A stretch of 44,437 nucleotides of DNA from an uncultured Lachnospiraceae bacterium (GCA_902790935.1 CADATP010000011.1:1-44437); one strand, 5' to 3'; numbered from the stretch's first letter, positions 1-10,188 are shown. Numbers and translations are program-made. Notes: generated by a model from the letters alone, not told the origin.

Positions 1-844
1 CAACAACACTTTCAGTATTTCCGTCCTTAGTGCATAAAACGCTGTATTTTATGGTTTCACCTTTTCCTGCTTTTATAACAAGAAGCTGGGGGAGCTCATA
101 TACTCCGTCCTTTGTATCAATAACGGGAGCATCTACAAAATACATGGAATACTTTTCATTTACGGACTCATCGTCTATTTTCTTAAGAAGCTCGGCTATC
201 TTATCATAGGCCTTTTCTGAGTCATAAAACTTTATAACAACATCAAGCGCAGCGGCCCTCTCGTCTTCGGAAAAATCGGGATTATCGTACATACCAAGGT
301 ATGTATCTACATACATTTCCTTATCGCCGCTTTCGTAATACGCGATACCGAGCTTTGTTAAAAACTCTTTGTTATCTCTGTTATCCGAAAGAAGGGATTC
401 ATACAGCATAATAGCCGTATCGTAATCAGCCCTCTCAAAAGCCTGGTCTGCCTTGTGCATCTTATAACCATCGGATGTAAAGAAAAGTATGGCAAGAACC
501 GTTATGGCAAGGATTAGTAAAAAGCCTCCTGCGACGATGCCGTAATTAACAGGCTTGGGAAGCTTTAAAAGCTTACCGGTAACCGATGTATCTTCAGGAC
601 CCACTAAATGCGACTCCGAAGAGATATTTGATCCGTTGGTCCTTTTATCTGCAGTACTATCTATATTTACTTTTTTATCATCACTTTCATTTCCGGAAAA
701 GACGCCTTTACTTAAATTGCTTACAGTCTTCTTGGCATCATCCAAAACGGGATCAAAATCCGGAACGATATGAATATCCCCCCCACAGGATTCGCAGTAA
801 AGAGATCCCTCTTTAATCTCTGCTTTACAAAATGGACACTTCAT
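1..844 (-). CDS. Zinc-ribbon, single-TM, TPR-like protein (C-terminus cut by window edge)
   Basis: The reading frame opens with ATG at 844 and is still open at base 1, so the C-terminus is missing; about 281 residues are visible. It begins with a zinc ribbon (C3-x2-C6 ... C17-x2-C20), followed by a Ser/Asp-rich linker and one hydrophobic segment at about 101-122. After this comes a helical region at about 128-210 containing phrases such as AFERADYDTAIMLYESLL that resemble TPR or Sel1-type repeats. The last visible part (APVIDTKDGVYELPQ) resembles chitobiase C-terminal or Fn3-associated modules, but this is tentative. It lies 18 bp downstream of folD on the same strand and may be co-transcribed with it. 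Zinc ribbon plus one TM plus repeats is common in Lachnospiraceae proteins of unknown role. I do not assign a function. Confidence 0.8.
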   Translation of the reverse strand, partial: MKCPFCKAEIKEGSLYCESCGGDIHIVPDFDPVLDDAKKTVSNLSKGVFSGNESDDKKVNIDSTADKRTNGSNISSESHLVGPEDTSVTGKLLKLPKPVNYGIVAGGFLLILAITVLAILFFTSDGYKMHKADQAFERADYDTAIMLYESLLSDNRDNKEFLTKLGIAYYESGDKEMYVDTYLGMYDNPDFSEDERAAALDVVIKFYDSEKAYDKIAELLKKIDDESVNEKYSMYFVDAPVIDTKDGVYELPQLLVIKAGKGETIKYSVLCTKDGNTESVV

Positions 845-862
845 TTAATATCTCCGGATGGA

Positions 863-1708
863 TTATTTTTGTAGATCAACTGAAGTTAAGCAATTCTTCA
901 TAAGCATAGCTATAGTCATAGGACCAACGCCGCCGGGAACGGGAGTAATAGCCTCCGCTACAGGCTCTACGCTTTCAAAGTCTACGTCTCCGCAAAGCTT
1001 ATTGTCTGCATCTCTGTGGATTCCGACATCAATGACAACCGCACCTTCCTTAACGTAAGAAGCATCGATCATCTTAGGCTTTCCTATAGCTACAACAAGA
1101 ATATCCGCTCTCTTTGTTACGGCCTTAAGGTCTGCAGTCTTTGAATGAGTAACGGTAACTGTTCCGTTTTCCTTTAAAAGGAGCATAGCCATGGGTTTTC
1201 CGACGATATTGCTTCTTCCGATAACAACGCACTCTTTTCCGGCAATCTCATATCCGCTTCTTTTAATAAGCTCTATAACTCCGGCAGGTGTGCAGGATAC
1301 AAAGCCTTTCTTTCCGATGGAAAGCGCGCCAACATTCATAGGATGGAATCCGTCTACATCCTTTAAAGGAGAGATTTCATCAAGGATCCTCTCTTCGTTT
1401 ATATGTTTCGGAAGTGGAAGCTGAACAAGGATACCGTTGCAGTCCGTCCTATCGTTAAGCTCTCTTATAAGATCAAGAAGCTCTTCTTCCTTTGTACTTT
1501 CGGGAAGTTCGTAAGATAGAGAATTAATACCGCAGTATTCACATGCCTTTTTCTTGTTTTTAACATATACGCTTGAAGCTGGATCTGCGCCAACCTGTAT
1601 AACAGCTAATGACACTGTAACTCCGCTTTCTTTAAGCTTTGAGACCGCTTCTTTAACTTCATCTTTTATCTGTGCGGAAATAGCCTTTCCATCAATAAGC
1701 TTTGCCAT
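863..1708 (-). CDS. folD: Bifunctional methylenetetrahydrofolate dehydrogenase / methenyltetrahydrofolate cyclohydrolase
   Basis: FolD interconverts 5,10-methylene-THF, 5,10-methenyl-THF and 10-formyl-THF in the cytosol. The 281 residues match the usual family length. The substrate-site signature is present (Y48-V-K-N-K52), as are QLPLP near residue 97, the DVDGFHP motif, the Rossmann-type GRSNIVGKP segment and the C-terminal TPVPGGVGPMT signature. The ATG at 1708 is preceded by AAGGAGC at good spacing. It lies 26 bp downstream of the formate-THF ligase gene, and together they form a formate-to-methylene-THF cassette used for purine and serine synthesis or for formate assimilation. No truncation or odd residues seen. 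Confidence 0.97.
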   Translation of the reverse strand: MAKLIDGKAISAQIKDEVKEAVSKLKESGVTVSLAVIQVGADPASSVYVKNKKKACEYCGINSLSYELPESTKEEELLDLIRELNDRTDCNGILVQLPLPKHINEERILDEISPLKDVDGFHPMNVGALSIGKKGFVSCTPAGVIELIKRSGYEIAGKECVVIGRSNIVGKPMAMLLLKENGTVTVTHSKTADLKAVTKRADILVVAIGKPKMIDASYVKEGAVVIDVGIHRDADNKLCGDVDFESVEPVAEAITPVPGGVGPMTIAMLMKNCLTSVDLQK

Positions 1709-1734
1709 TTTAATGCTCCTTGTAATTTAAAGGT

Positions 1735-3405
1735 TTAGAAAAGTCCGGTAATAAGTCCGTCTTCGTTTACATCGATATTGTATGCAGCGGGATTCTTGGG
1801 AAGTCCGGGCATAGTCATAACAGCTCCGGTTAATACCACAACAAATCCTGCACCTGCAGATACGTAACATTCTCTGACAGACATATCAAATCCTTCGGGT
1901 CTTCCAAGTAATGAAGCATCGTCAGAAAGTGAATACTGATTCTTTGCCATGCAAACCGGAAGATTTCCAAATCCGAGTTCCGTAAGCTTTTCAAGCTGTT
2001 TTAATGCAGCGGGTGCAAAGCTTACGCTGCCCGCTCCGTAGATTTCTCTCGCAACGGTTTCAATCTTTTCCTTAAGAGGCATCTCATCAGGATAAAGAAG
2101 CTTAAAGTTACTCTTCTTTGTCTCAAGAGTTTCGAGAACCTTTTCGGCAAGCTCTATGCCGCCTTCTCCGCCCTTTTCCCAAACCTTTGAAAGAGCAAAT
2201 TCGCATCCTCTTTCCTTACAGAAGTTCGAAACGAACTCAATTTCCTTTTCCGTATCGGATACAAAGGAATTTAAGGTTACAACGATAGGGACTCCGTACT
2301 TTTGGAGGTTCTCGATATGCTTTTCAAGGTTTACGATACCGGCTTTAAGAGCATCCAGATTCTCCTCGGAAAGCCTATCCTTCGGTACATATCCGTTATA
2401 CTTAAGAGCTCTGATAGTAGCGACAAGTACAACAGCATCGGGCTGTAAATTAGCCTGTCTGCACTTGATATCAAAGAACTTTTCAGCTCCGAGATCGGCG
2501 CCGAAGCCTGCCTCTGTAATGCAGTAATCAGCCATCTTTAAAGCGGCCTTTGTAGCTCTTACCGAGTTACAGCCGTGAGCAATATTTGCAAAAGGTCCGC
2601 CGTGTACAAGAGCGGGTGTATGTTCAAGAGTCTGGATAAGATTGGGCTTAATGGCATCCTTTAATAAAGCTGCCATAGCGCCTACCGCACCGAGCTGACC
2701 CGCAGTAACGGTTCTACCTGCGGTATCGTATGCTACTACGATCTTTGAAAGCCTCTCCTTAAGATCTTTCATATTATTGGCAAGACAAAGGATTGCCATG
2801 ATCTCGCTTGCAACGGTAATTACGAAATGATCTTCTCTGACATATCCGTCTGCCTTTGATCCGAGTCCTACAACAATATTTCTTAAGACTCTGTCATTCA
2901 TATCAAGGCAGCGCTTCCAAACGATATTTCTCGTATCGATATTAAGCTGATTGCCCTGCTGAATATGGTTATCGAGTATAGCGGCCAAAAGATTGTTGGC
3001 TGAAGTAATTGCATGAAAATCTCCGGTAAAGTGAAGATTTAAATCCTCCATTGGAACAACCTGTGCGTAACCGCCTCCGGCAGCTCCTCCCTTTATACCA
3101 AAGCAGGGTCCGAGGGAAGGCTCTCTTAAGGCGATGATAGCCTTTTTCCCAAGCTTAGCGAAAGCCTGTCCGAGACCAACTGTTGTTGTAGTCTTACCTT
3201 CTCCAGCAGGTGTAGGGTTTATAGCGGTAACAAGGATCAGCTTGCCTTCCTTACCGGATTCGATCTTTTTAAGATAGTCCTCGGTAAGCTTTGCCTTATA
3301 CTTTCCGTAAAGTTCAAGATCATCTTCGCTAACTCCGATACCGGCAGCTACCTCCGTGATTTTGTTCAGGCTGGCTGCCTGTGCAATTTCGATGTCAGAT
3401 TTCAT
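1735..3405 (-). CDS. fhs: Formate--tetrahydrofolate ligase
   Basis: The enzyme condenses formate with THF using ATP to give 10-formyl-THF. With the start at ATG 3405 the protein has 556 residues, the normal length for the family. A GGGAGG ribosome binding site sits 6 nt upstream of this ATG; the in-frame TTG 21 nt further out has no such site and is rejected. The nucleotide-binding loop TPAGEGKTT is present near residue 65, and the Gly-rich [14 protein letters not shown] stretch is intact. The gene heads the fhs-folD pair. Its leader (about 3406-3535) is packed with inverted repeats, listed separately, which may affect its expression or the stability of the upstream ftsK mRNA. Confidence 0.97.
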   Translation of the reverse strand: MKSDIEIAQAASLNKITEVAAGIGVSEDDLELYGKYKAKLTEDYLKKIESGKEGKLILVTAINPTPAGEGKTTTTVGLGQAFAKLGKKAIIALREPSLGPCFGIKGGAAGGGYAQVVPMEDLNLHFTGDFHAITSANNLLAAILDNHIQQGNQLNIDTRNIVWKRCLDMNDRVLRNIVVGLGSKADGYVREDHFVITVASEIMAILCLANNMKDLKERLSKIVVAYDTAGRTVTAGQLGAVGAMAALLKDAIKPNLIQTLEHTPALVHGGPFANIAHGCNSVRATKAALKMADYCITEAGFGADLGAEKFFDIKCRQANLQPDAVVLVATIRALKYNGYVPKDRLSEENLDALKAGIVNLEKHIENLQKYGVPIVVTLNSFVSDTEKEIEFVSNFCKERGCEFALSKVWEKGGEGGIELAEKVLETLETKKSNFKLLYPDEMPLKEKIETVAREIYGAGSVSFAPAALKQLEKLTELGFGNLPVCMAKNQYSLSDDASLLGRPEGFDMSVRECYVSAGAGFVVVLTGAVMTMPGLPKNPAAYNIDVNEDGLITGLF

Positions 3406-3456
3406 AATTCCTCCCAATATTTCCAATTCTTAAGAGAATTAGTAACAAGTATAATT

Positions 3457-3476
3457 GCATATCGTTTACGATATGC
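3457..3476. repeat. 8-bp perfect hairpin with TTTA loop
   Basis: GCATATCG and CGATATGC are separated by TTTA. It shares the ten-base core TCGTTTACGA with the larger hairpin at 3536-3575. It lies in the fhs leader, about 50 nt before the fhs start. No U-tract follows on either strand, so it is not an obvious intrinsic terminator. Confidence 0.8.
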
Positions 3477-3484
3477 ACGAGCGA

Positions 3485-3521
3485 GCGCAGGTCGCAATAT
3501 GCGACATTTTCCTCTCTGCGC
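3485..3521. repeat. Nested inverted repeat in the fhs leader
   Basis: The outer arms GCGCAG (3485-3490) and CTGCGC (3516-3521) enclose an inner hairpin, GTCGCA (3491-3496) and TGCGAC (3500-3505) around a 3-nt loop. A 10-nt unpaired strand follows; it reads AGAGGAAAAT on the minus strand. The arrangement is that of a small structured RNA or a protein-bound DNA dyad. I match it to no known riboswitch class. Confidence 0.6.
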
Positions 3522-3535
3522 GAGTCTCATTTATT

Positions 3536-3575
3536 GAGGCATTCTTAGACTCGTTTACGAGTCTAGGAATGCCTC
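3536..3575. repeat. 18-bp stem hairpin spanning the ftsK stop codon
   Basis: Arms 3536-3553 and 3558-3575 pair over 18 positions with a single T-G mismatch (wobble-compatible in RNA) around a 4-nt TTTA loop. The arm sequences are GAGGCATTC-T-TAGACTCG and its complement. The ftsK stop codon (3555-3557) sits in the loop, so the last six ftsK codons form one arm. No T-run follows on the minus strand, which argues against a simple intrinsic terminator. A REP-like stabilising hairpin is more likely. Confidence 0.85.
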
Positions 3576-6500
3576 GAATTCTTCTATTGTCATAAGTATT
3601 TCTCTGGCTTTGGTACCCGACTCGGGACCTACAACACCCTCTTCCGAAAGGGAATCCATTATTCTTGCAGCTCTGTTAAAGCCGATCTTTAACATCCTCT
3701 GCAGATAACCGATGGAACATTTTCCGCTGTTTATTATGCATCTTCCGGCTTCGGCAAAGAGCTCGTCTCTTCCGTCTGATTCTTCCCCTCCGCCCGCTTT
3801 GTTTGATGCGCCTCCGGATCCTGCATTTTCAAGGTTATCGACAGTAATACCGGCTCTCTCGGCAAACTCGTTGTGAAGCCTTTGAGCCTTTAAGAAGTCT
3901 ACAACGGCAGATACTTCTTCGTCGGATACGAATGCACCCTGAACTCTCTCTGGCTTGGGCTTGCCCTGCGGGTAAAAGAGCATATCTCCCTTTCCAAGAA
4001 GCTTCTCCGCTCCCACAGTATCGAGTATCGTTCTCGAGTCAACACCGCTTGATACCGCAAAAGCCATACGGCTGGGCATATTTGCCTTAATAAGACCTGT
4101 GATAACATCAACGGAGGGTCTCTGGGTTGCAACAACAAGATGTATTCCGCAGGCTCGTGCAAGCTGTGCCAGACGGCAGATAGCTTCCTCGACTTCCTTG
4201 CCGCAAACCATCATAAGGTCAGCCAGCTCGTCGATGATGATGACGATCTTAGGAAGCTTATAATGTGCAATTCCGTTAAGATTAGCTTCTTCGATCTCCC
4301 TTTCGCTCATAGACTTAACTTTATCGTTGTATCCCTTTAAGTCTCTAACGCCGAGATCCGCAAACTTTTTGTATCTCTCCTCCATCTCCTTAACGCCCCA
4401 GGCAAGAGCTGCCGCCGCCTTTTTGGGATCTGTAACAACGGGGAGCATCAGATGAGGGATTCCGTTGTAAACCGAAAGTTCTACTACCTTAGGATCAACC
4501 ATTATGAGCTGAACATCTTCGGGAGACGACTTATAAATAAGGCTCATGATCAGGGTGTTGATACATACAGACTTACCGGAACCTGTAGCGCCCGCAATAA
4601 GTACATGAGGCATCTTTCCGATATCCGTTACAATAACATCTCCGCCGATATTTTTACCGACAGCAAAGGAAAGATTTGATTCGGCATTCTTAAATTCCTT
4701 GCTCTCAAGGAGCTCTCTTAAGGAAACCATCGAAGTCTCTTTATTGGGGACTTCTATTCCGACAGCGCTCTTTCCCGGGATAGGAGCTTCGATCCTTATA
4801 TCCGCGGAAGCGAGAGAAAGCTTAATATCGTCCGAAAGACCGAGTATCTTTGAAACCTTTGTTCCGGGTTCAAGAGTCATCTCGTATCTTGTAACGGAAG
4901 GACCCTGAACAGCCTCCGTAATATCAACATTTACTCCGAAATTTCTTAAAGTTTCCTGGAGATTATATTTTGTATCTTCAAGCTCTCTTGCATTATTAAG
5001 CGCTTTATTCTTTGCAGGCTTTAAAAGACTGATAGGCGGGAATTCATAGGGCTTATCGCTATGATACTGTATAGTACCCGGAGTGGCAACGCCGGAATAT
5101 GAACTCTTTGCTCCGGCAGATGAAGATAAAGCGCCGCTTCCGGAAGCTGTCCTTTCTCCGTCATGTGAACCCGCAGGAATCCTGGTAGCGGTAGCGTAAG
5201 CCCCCGCCATAGTCTTATCGCCGCTATTTGCAGCAGATTTCCATGCATTAACAGCAGCGCTGTCTTCTCCGTTATCAGATACAAAGCTTGCCTTGGGTTT
5301 ACTTGCCTTAGGCTTTTGATACTCTGCTTCAGAGCCTGAGCTTTCGTAACTGTTTCTTTCGTAGGAGACAGACTGTTTCGAAGCGGCTTCTTCCTTACGG
5401 ATCGCCTGTTCGTATGTTGAGAGAATATCTTCGTCTTTATTTTCCAAGATATCTTCATCATCGTTATAGTAATCTCCGCCCTCTTCGCTGCTGTTTCCTT
5501 CAAGAGCCGAGAACTGTTCCTTTACTTCCACACTGTGAGATGAACGGATTTCCTGTTTCTCGAAATTAAAGACAGGCCTTCCGTACATATCGACCATAGT
5601 CTCGCCGTTTTGGATCTTGTAGTTTAGGATCTGCTGTTCATAATCATCAGCACCGGCGCCCTGCTCTTCGTAATATCCGTTACCGGATCCGTTGTCGTAA
5701 TAACCGTTGTCATTAGGTTTTTCGTAATAACCGTTATCATAGGTATTGTCATAGCCGTCGTTATAACCGCCTGCATTATTGTTATCATATCCGCCTTCGT
5801 AGTTTACATCGTAGGCAGGTCCCTGACTGCTATTCTTTTCAGGCTTATAATTGTCGTAAGCTATCTCATGTATCTCCTGCGAATGGTTTCCGCCGTAATG
5901 GATCCCATCACTTCCGGCAACCTGCAAAATAGAGTCATTCTCTCTTGCTTCGCGGTTTAATTTCTTTTCGTTTTCATGCTTCTCCTTAGAGGCAGCCATC
6001 TTTTCTTTAGAATCAGCTATCTTTGCCTTTAAGGATTCCCTCATATTGGGCTTATAGCCGGTATCAAGGTCAGGCTTTGCCGGCATCGGAGGCATTTCAA
6101 CGTACGAGCCTTCTTCAAACAAAGGAGCTTCCGCATCTGGTCTTCTTAGTTTATCCCTTACATTTAAGGCTTTATCTCCGGGGGGATTGTTTACGCCATC
6201 TTTATCCACCAAAAGAGATCTGTTTTCCCTCGCAAGAAGTCTTTTGTCCCTAAGCTCTTCGCTGTAGTCCTTACCTCTCTGAGCAATCTCGATACTCTTG
6301 TTTTTGACAAGATTGATAAAAGACTTTTCGGTAATAAGTATGAGACAGATAAGGATTCCCAGGATCAAGAGGAGTACAAGTCCTACATTTCCGAGAAAAC
6401 TCTTTATAAGATAAGCGATACTGCCCGAGATCAGTCCGCCTCCGCTTCTTCTGTCACGACAAAGCTTATAGAGCTCACCGAAATTGTATTTCTCCATACC

Positions 6501-6884
6501 TACAGCGGCTTTTGAAGCCATATCGCAGATAATCCCTATAAGGAAAAGCAGTCCGGTAGAAGCCCAAAGCTTCTTTAATGCATTTTTATTGTTTTTATTA
6601 GCTCTGTAAAAGAACAAACCTATAGCCGCAAAAATAGGCGTTACATAAGCGATAAGTCCAAATACACCGAAGAAGAATCCGCTTATGGCATCGCCAAAGG
6701 CCCCGATAAGATGAAAATTGCAGAGGAAAAAAAGTACCATCAGTGCTACAAACAAAATAGTACCGATCTCTACCTTCATCTCCCTTTCCTTCTCGTCTCG
6801 AAGTGCTTCTTCAACCGGAGTTCTTCCGGAAGGTCTCTGCGGAGAAGGTCTCTTTCTTTTATTATTATTTGCTGATGAAGCCAT
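3555..6884 (-). CDS. ftsK: FtsK/SpoIIIE family DNA translocase
   Basis: This is a membrane-anchored ATP-driven double-stranded DNA pump that clears chromosome DNA from the division or sporulation septum. The 1109 residues contain a basic N-terminus, about four hydrophobic helices (roughly residues 40-190), a long low-complexity linker (about 200-640) and the motor. The Walker A loop GATGSGKSV lies at about 765 and the Walker B region [12 protein letters not shown] lies downstream. A C-terminal winged-helix gamma domain (about 1040-1109) would read KOPS-like or SRS-like sequences. The linker holds a Tyr/Asp/Asn/Gly-rich block (DNGYY-type repeats, about 360-415). The ATG at 6884 is preceded by GAGG. 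It follows the GT-C-like gene by 19 bp. I cannot distinguish FtsK from SpoIIIE by sequence alone. Confidence 0.95.
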   Translation of the reverse strand: MASSANNNKRKRPSPQRPSGRTPVEEALRDEKEREMKVEIGTILFVALMVLFFLCNFHLIGAFGDAISGFFFGVFGLIAYVTPIFAAIGLFFYRANKNNKNALKKLWASTGLLFLIGIICDMASKAAVGMEKYNFGELYKLCRDRRSGGGLISGSIAYLIKSFLGNVGLVLLLILGILICLILITEKSFINLVKNKSIEIAQRGKDYSEELRDKRLLARENRSLLVDKDGVNNPPGDKALNVRDKLRRPDAEAPLFEEGSYVEMPPMPAKPDLDTGYKPNMRESLKAKIADSKEKMAASKEKHENEKKLNREARENDSILQVAGSDGIHYGGNHSQEIHEIAYDNYKPEKNSSQGPAYDVNYEGGYDNNNAGGYNDGYDNTYDNGYYEKPNDNGYYDNGSGNGYYEEQGAGADDYEQQILNYKIQNGETMVDMYGRPVFNFEKQEIRSSHSVEVKEQFSALEGNSSEEGGDYYNDDEDILENKDEDILSTYEQAIRKEEAASKQSVSYERNSYESSGSEAEYQKPKASKPKASFVSDNGEDSAAVNAWKSAANSGDKTMAGAYATATRIPAGSHDGERTASGSGALSSSAGAKSSYSGVATPGTIQYHSDKPYEFPPISLLKPAKNKALNNARELEDTKYNLQETLRNFGVNVDITEAVQGPSVTRYEMTLEPGTKVSKILGLSDDIKLSLASADIRIEAPIPGKSAVGIEVPNKETSMVSLRELLESKEFKNAESNLSFAVGKNIGGDVIVTDIGKMPHVLIAGATGSGKSVCINTLIMSLIYKSSPEDVQLIMVDPKVVELSVYNGIPHLMLPVVTDPKKAAAALAWGVKEMEERYKKFADLGVRDLKGYNDKVKSMSEREIEEANLNGIAHYKLPKIVIIIDELADLMMVCGKEVEEAICRLAQLARACGIHLVVATQRPSVDVITGLIKANMPSRMAFAVSSGVDSRTILDTVGAEKLLGKGDMLFYPQGKPKPERVQGAFVSDEEVSAVVDFLKAQRLHNEFAERAGITVDNLENAGSGGASNKAGGGEESDGRDELFAEAGRCIINSGKCSIGYLQRMLKIGFNRAARIMDSLSEEGVVGPESGTKAREILMTIEEFEAFLDS

Positions 6885-6903
6885 CAGTTATTGCCTCACA
6901 TTC

Positions 6904-8367
6904 TTAAATATCATAATCGGCATTATCTGCCACGTAATAATCATAATCCACCTGACCGCGCTCTTTCTTTTTGGGAACGGGTAAGGGGTTTTCAAGAGGA
7001 GCTTGGCCCTCTCTTAAATCTTCTTCTATTTTTTCCTCTGTCTTAGTTTTATTCTCAGAAGATGTTTTAACTTCTGTTTCTTCCTTGATCCCGACAGCTT
7101 CCTTGGCTTCCTCAGCCTCAGATTCAGGTTCCTTATCAAGGTCCACTTCAGTAAGAGTATCCTTAACTTCTAAAGTAGCTTCCGTTTCAGGTACAGGTTC
7201 CTTGTAAGAGAGCATATCAAAAAGATTTCCGGCCATACCCGCAAAAAGAAGTATTGCCGCCATCTCGCATCCGCCGTTTATTCCGGAAAAGCCTAAGGAA
7301 TCAAGTACGCAAAAACCTATAAGTATAAGAGCTACTGCCGTTCCCTGATCCTTCTTTCTCGAAGCGTATCCGGCTGCGATACCGGGTATAAGTAAAAGCG
7401 CTGCTATTGATAAACCGGCAAGGTCAGATGATGCAAAGATATGAACCTTATTTGCAAAAGGTCTGATGCCCGATACAAAGCTCAAAACCTCATTTAAAAA
7501 AGGGTTCCCCTTTAACATGGCCAAAACAAAAGCTTCAAAACCTATTCCGAGTATAGCCCCCGGTATTAACAGGGCGGCATTTACGAAAGATTTGTTTTTT
7601 GAACCAGGTTCTTCCACTTTATCCCTTACAAAAAGCATAGGGATAAAAAGTAAAAACGCTATAGCTGAAAAATCGGCAAATACTGCAAGTCCTATAAAGA
7701 ATCCCGCTAAGATCGCGATCGGAGCTTTTGCTTTTCTACCCGGTAAGAGTAAGGATATAAACAAAAGCGCAAGCATATCAAAAACAAGGGATAAAAGTTC
7801 CGGTCCCTTGCTTAAGCCAAAGGTGCAAAAATACGGAGAAACGAAAGCAAAGCAAACAGATAGAAGCGCCGCAAAATTCCCCAGTATCTTACGCATTGCA
7901 AAAAACAGGCAAACTGAAAAAACTACAGTCAAAACGGTATTAAATATAATTACCGTTACAAAATCTCCACCGAATAAGGCGGATAAAGAATAAAAAATAG
8001 AATAATAGATTTCTTCAGAAACACTGCCTGAGATCTCAGGAGCAAACGAAGCGTTCTGAATCTGTCTTAATCTAAGGAATATGCCTGCTATAAGGCATAC
8101 AAAAGCAAAGACAAAGGTTAAGATATTTAAAACCTTTGAATTTGCTTTGTTCTCCTTCTTAGCAGGCTTTTTTGTCTGTAAATAGAATCTTAATATTACA
8201 AGGCCCGATGAAATAAGGAAAATTGCTGCCGTAAAAAGCAGTCCCATTCCTTTGTCAAGAAAAAAGAATCTGGCTGTTTCGGTAAAAATAAGCGCACTAA
8301 AGGTAAGCACCGTAATGCCGTACAAAAACCAAACTATATTGCTGAATCTAGTTTTCCTTAGTCTCAT
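6904..8367 (-). CDS. Polytopic membrane protein, GT-C glycosyltransferase-like
   Basis: The protein has 487 residues and about ten or more hydrophobic helices through residue ~390. A highly charged Glu/Lys/Thr-rich cytoplasmic-type tail follows, ending in VDYDYYVADNADYDI. The fold and the placement after a polyprenyl-phosphate-type GT2 enzyme suggest a GT-C (PMT/ArnT-like) transferase that uses a lipid-linked sugar. I do not see a confident catalytic DD/DE motif in the first loop, so function is inferred from context. I chose ATG 8367, which has AAAGGTG 7 nt upstream, over the in-frame TTG at 8385. This makes the gene overlap the end of the GT2 gene by 20 bp, so the two are probably translationally coupled. 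Confidence 0.65.
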   Translation of the reverse strand: MRLRKTRFSNIVWFLYGITVLTFSALIFTETARFFFLDKGMGLLFTAAIFLISSGLVILRFYLQTKKPAKKENKANSKVLNILTFVFAFVCLIAGIFLRLRQIQNASFAPEISGSVSEEIYYSIFYSLSALFGGDFVTVIIFNTVLTVVFSVCLFFAMRKILGNFAALLSVCFAFVSPYFCTFGLSKGPELLSLVFDMLALLFISLLLPGRKAKAPIAILAGFFIGLAVFADFSAIAFLLFIPMLFVRDKVEEPGSKNKSFVNAALLIPGAILGIGFEAFVLAMLKGNPFLNEVLSFVSGIRPFANKVHIFASSDLAGLSIAALLLIPGIAAGYASRKKDQGTAVALILIGFCVLDSLGFSGINGGCEMAAILLFAGMAGNLFDMLSYKEPVPETEATLEVKDTLTEVDLDKEPESEAEEAKEAVGIKEETEVKTSSENKTKTEEKIEEDLREGQAPLENPLPVPKKKERGQVDYDYYVADNADYDI

Positions 8368-9310
8368 CAGAAAGCACCTTTTCAATATTGTAGCGAGGTC
8401 TGTGCTTTACCTCAATGTAAACCTTTCCGATATACTGGCCAACAAGACCTATGGATATAAGCTGCATTCCGCCAATAAACCAGATAGAAAGCATAAGCGA
8501 GGTCCAACCGGGCTCAACATGTCCTAAGAAGAACTGAACAAGGGAGTAGATAGCTACCGCAAGAGCGATAAAGAGCATAACAACTCCGGCCCCTAAGATC
8601 ATACTTATAGGTTTTATACTGAAAGATGAAATGCCGTTAAAAGCAAGTGCAAGCATCTTACTCAAAGGATATTTCGACTCGCCTGCGGCTCTTTCAAGTC
8701 TCTGATAATATACGCAATCCGTCTTGTAACCAAGAAGAGGAACGATACCTCTGATAAATAGGTTTGTCTCTCCGTACTGTGAGAACTGCTCAACGGCTCT
8801 TCTGCTCATAAGCCTGTAGTCCGCATGGTTATAAACGGTCTTAACTCCCATTCCCGCCATAAGCTTATAGAAAGCCTGTGCTGTGGTACGTTTAAAGAAA
8901 GTATCCGTCTTTCTTTCGCTTCTTACGCCGTATACGATATCGCAGCCGTCATGGAATTTATCTATCATCTCTTCGATGACCTTGACATCATCCTGTAAGT
9001 CTGCATCTATTGAAACGGTCACATCGCAAAGGTCTTTAGCGGTAATAAGTCCCGCGGTAAGCGCGTACTGATGTCCCACATTTCCGGCAAGCTTTACACC
9101 GAAAATCTGTGTGGGATATTTTTCATGTTCCTTCTCGATAAGTTCCCAGGTATTATCCTTACTGCCGTCATTTACAAAAAGGACAAAGCTGTCGGCAGAT
9201 ATCTTTCCTTTACTTACAAGATCGTCGAGAACCCCCCTGAGTACAGGTGCTGAAATAGGGAAAACTTCCTCTTCGTTATAACAAGGTACTACAATTCCTA
9301 ATCTGTCCAT
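8348..9310 (-). CDS. Family 2 glycosyltransferase, DPM1/GtrB-like, two C-terminal TM helices
   Basis: The 320 residues carry a GT-A domain with VVPCYNEEE at 7-15, FVNDGSKDNTWE at 45-56 and the metal/nucleotide-binding IDADLQDD at 101-108. Two membrane helices (about 237-262 and 270-296) follow, as in GtrB, YfdH and YkcC enzymes. These transfer a sugar from a nucleotide donor to polyprenyl phosphate on the cytosolic face. The start ATG 9310 has GGAGGGG 5 nt upstream. The 3' end overlaps the GT-C-like gene, which fits a donor-maker/donor-user pair. The sugar and the acceptor cannot be told from the sequence. Confidence 0.9.
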   Translation of the reverse strand: MDRLGIVVPCYNEEEVFPISAPVLRGVLDDLVSKGKISADSFVLFVNDGSKDNTWELIEKEHEKYPTQIFGVKLAGNVGHQYALTAGLITAKDLCDVTVSIDADLQDDVKVIEEMIDKFHDGCDIVYGVRSERKTDTFFKRTTAQAFYKLMAGMGVKTVYNHADYRLMSRRAVEQFSQYGETNLFIRGIVPLLGYKTDCVYYQRLERAAGESKYPLSKMLALAFNGISSFSIKPISMILGAGVVMLFIALAVAIYSLVQFFLGHVEPGWTSLMLSIWFIGGMQLISIGLVGQYIGKVYIEVKHRPRYNIEKVLSDETKEN

Positions 9311-9347
9311 AACCCCTCCGTATTATATAGGTTTATACGCAAATCCA

Positions 9348-9373
9348 GCACCATGCCGTTTTAGGTATGGTGC
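9348..9373. repeat. 10-bp hairpin downstream of the yebC-like gene
   Basis: GCACCATGCC (9348-9357) and GGTATGGTGC (9364-9373) pair with one wobble around a 6-nt loop, 8 bp past the yebC-like stop codon. No T-run follows in the direction of transcription, so termination is doubtful. It may be a processing site or mRNA 3'-end stabiliser between yebC and the GT2 gene. Confidence 0.55.
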
Positions 9374-9381
9374 CGCATATA

Positions 9382-10116
9382 TTACTCGTCCCAGTTGTGA
9401 TATACAGCCTGAACATCATCGTCATCATCGAGAAGATCGAGAGTTCTCTGAAGGCTCTTTATCTGGTCCTCATCGGTAAGAGCAACGTAGTTCTGAGGTA
9501 TCATTGTGATCTCTGCGCTGAGCATAGGAACCTTAGCTTCTTCAAGAGCTTTTCTTACCTGCTCGAGAACAGCTTCATCGGCCTCTGTAAGAACCTCGTA
9601 GCTGTCTTCCTCCGCTGCAAAATCTTCAGCTCCGGAGTCAAGAGCGAGCATCATAAGGTCATCCTCTTCCATATCGCACTCTTCTTTGTCGATGATGATC
9701 TGTCCCTTTTTATCAAACATATAAGATACGCATCCGGGAGTACCTACATTTCCGTTTCCCTTTGTAAAAGCGCTTCTTACGTTGGCAGCGGTACGATTCT
9801 TGTTATCGGTAAGAGCATCAACGATGATAGCGATTCCGCTGGGTCCGTATCCTTCGTATGTAACGTATTCGTAGTTAACTCCGCTTCCTTCGCCGGCAGC
9901 CTTCTTGATACCTCTCTCGATAGTATCGTTAGGCATGTTGTTTGCCTTAGCCTTTGCGATAACTGTAGCAAGCTTAAAGTTGTTGTTGGGATCGGGTCCG
10001 CCCTCTTTAACAGCTACTGCGATCTCACGTCCGATTATGGTAAAAATCTTACCCTTGGCAGCGTCGTTTTTCTCTTTTTTATGCTTGATATTGGCAAATT
10101 TTGAATGTCCTGACAT
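9382..10116 (-). CDS. yebC: YebC/PmpR family (TACO1-like) translation or transcription factor
   Basis: The 244 residues are full length for the family, with the invariant opening [14 protein letters not shown] and the NxNxxxAxxxAKANNMP-type segment. The middle domain contains [12 protein letters not shown] and the C-terminus is acidic ([15 protein letters not shown]). YebC proteins were first described as DNA-binding regulators; later work links several of them to relieving ribosome stalling. The gene is monocistronic by appearance: it has a strong promoter (10160-10188) and a hairpin after its stop. A long open frame on the plus strand over the same bases is a shadow with no family resemblance. 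Confidence 0.95.
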   Translation of the reverse strand: MSGHSKFANIKHKKEKNDAAKGKIFTIIGREIAVAVKEGGPDPNNNFKLATVIAKAKANNMPNDTIERGIKKAAGEGSGVNYEYVTYEGYGPSGIAIIVDALTDNKNRTAANVRSAFTKGNGNVGTPGCVSYMFDKKGQIIIDKEECDMEEDDLMMLALDSGAEDFAAEEDSYEVLTEADEAVLEQVRKALEEAKVPMLSAEITMIPQNYVALTDEDQIKSLQRTLDLLDDDDDVQAVYHNWDE

Positions 10117-10159
10117 AAAATCTAAAACCTCGTCTTTCTTTTAACACATATTACGAAAA

Positions 10160-10188
10160 ATTATATCAAATAACAGCTAAATCATCAA
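10160..10188 (-). promoter_or_regulatory. Sigma-A-type promoter for the yebC-like gene
   Basis: On the minus strand TTGATG (10183-10188) and TATAAT (10160-10165) are separated by exactly 17 bp, and the -10 is extended by TGA just upstream. The -35 hexamer overlaps the stop codon of the lipid kinase gene. The likely transcription start is about 35-40 nt before the yebC ATG. Confidence 0.8.

Noticed and set aside
3406-3535. Tetrahydrofolate riboswitch in the fhs leader
   Set aside because: The leader is structured but I find no match to the conserved THF aptamer core. The stems look like palindromic repeats instead.
9348-9373. Intrinsic terminator after the yebC-like gene
   Set aside because: The hairpin is good but no T-run follows in the direction of transcription. 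It is listed only as a repeat.
9367-10104. Long plus-strand open frame of about 245 codons opposite the yebC-like gene
   Set aside because: It is antisense to a clear YebC family protein and has no family resemblance, no ribosome binding site and a composition that fits a reading-frame shadow.
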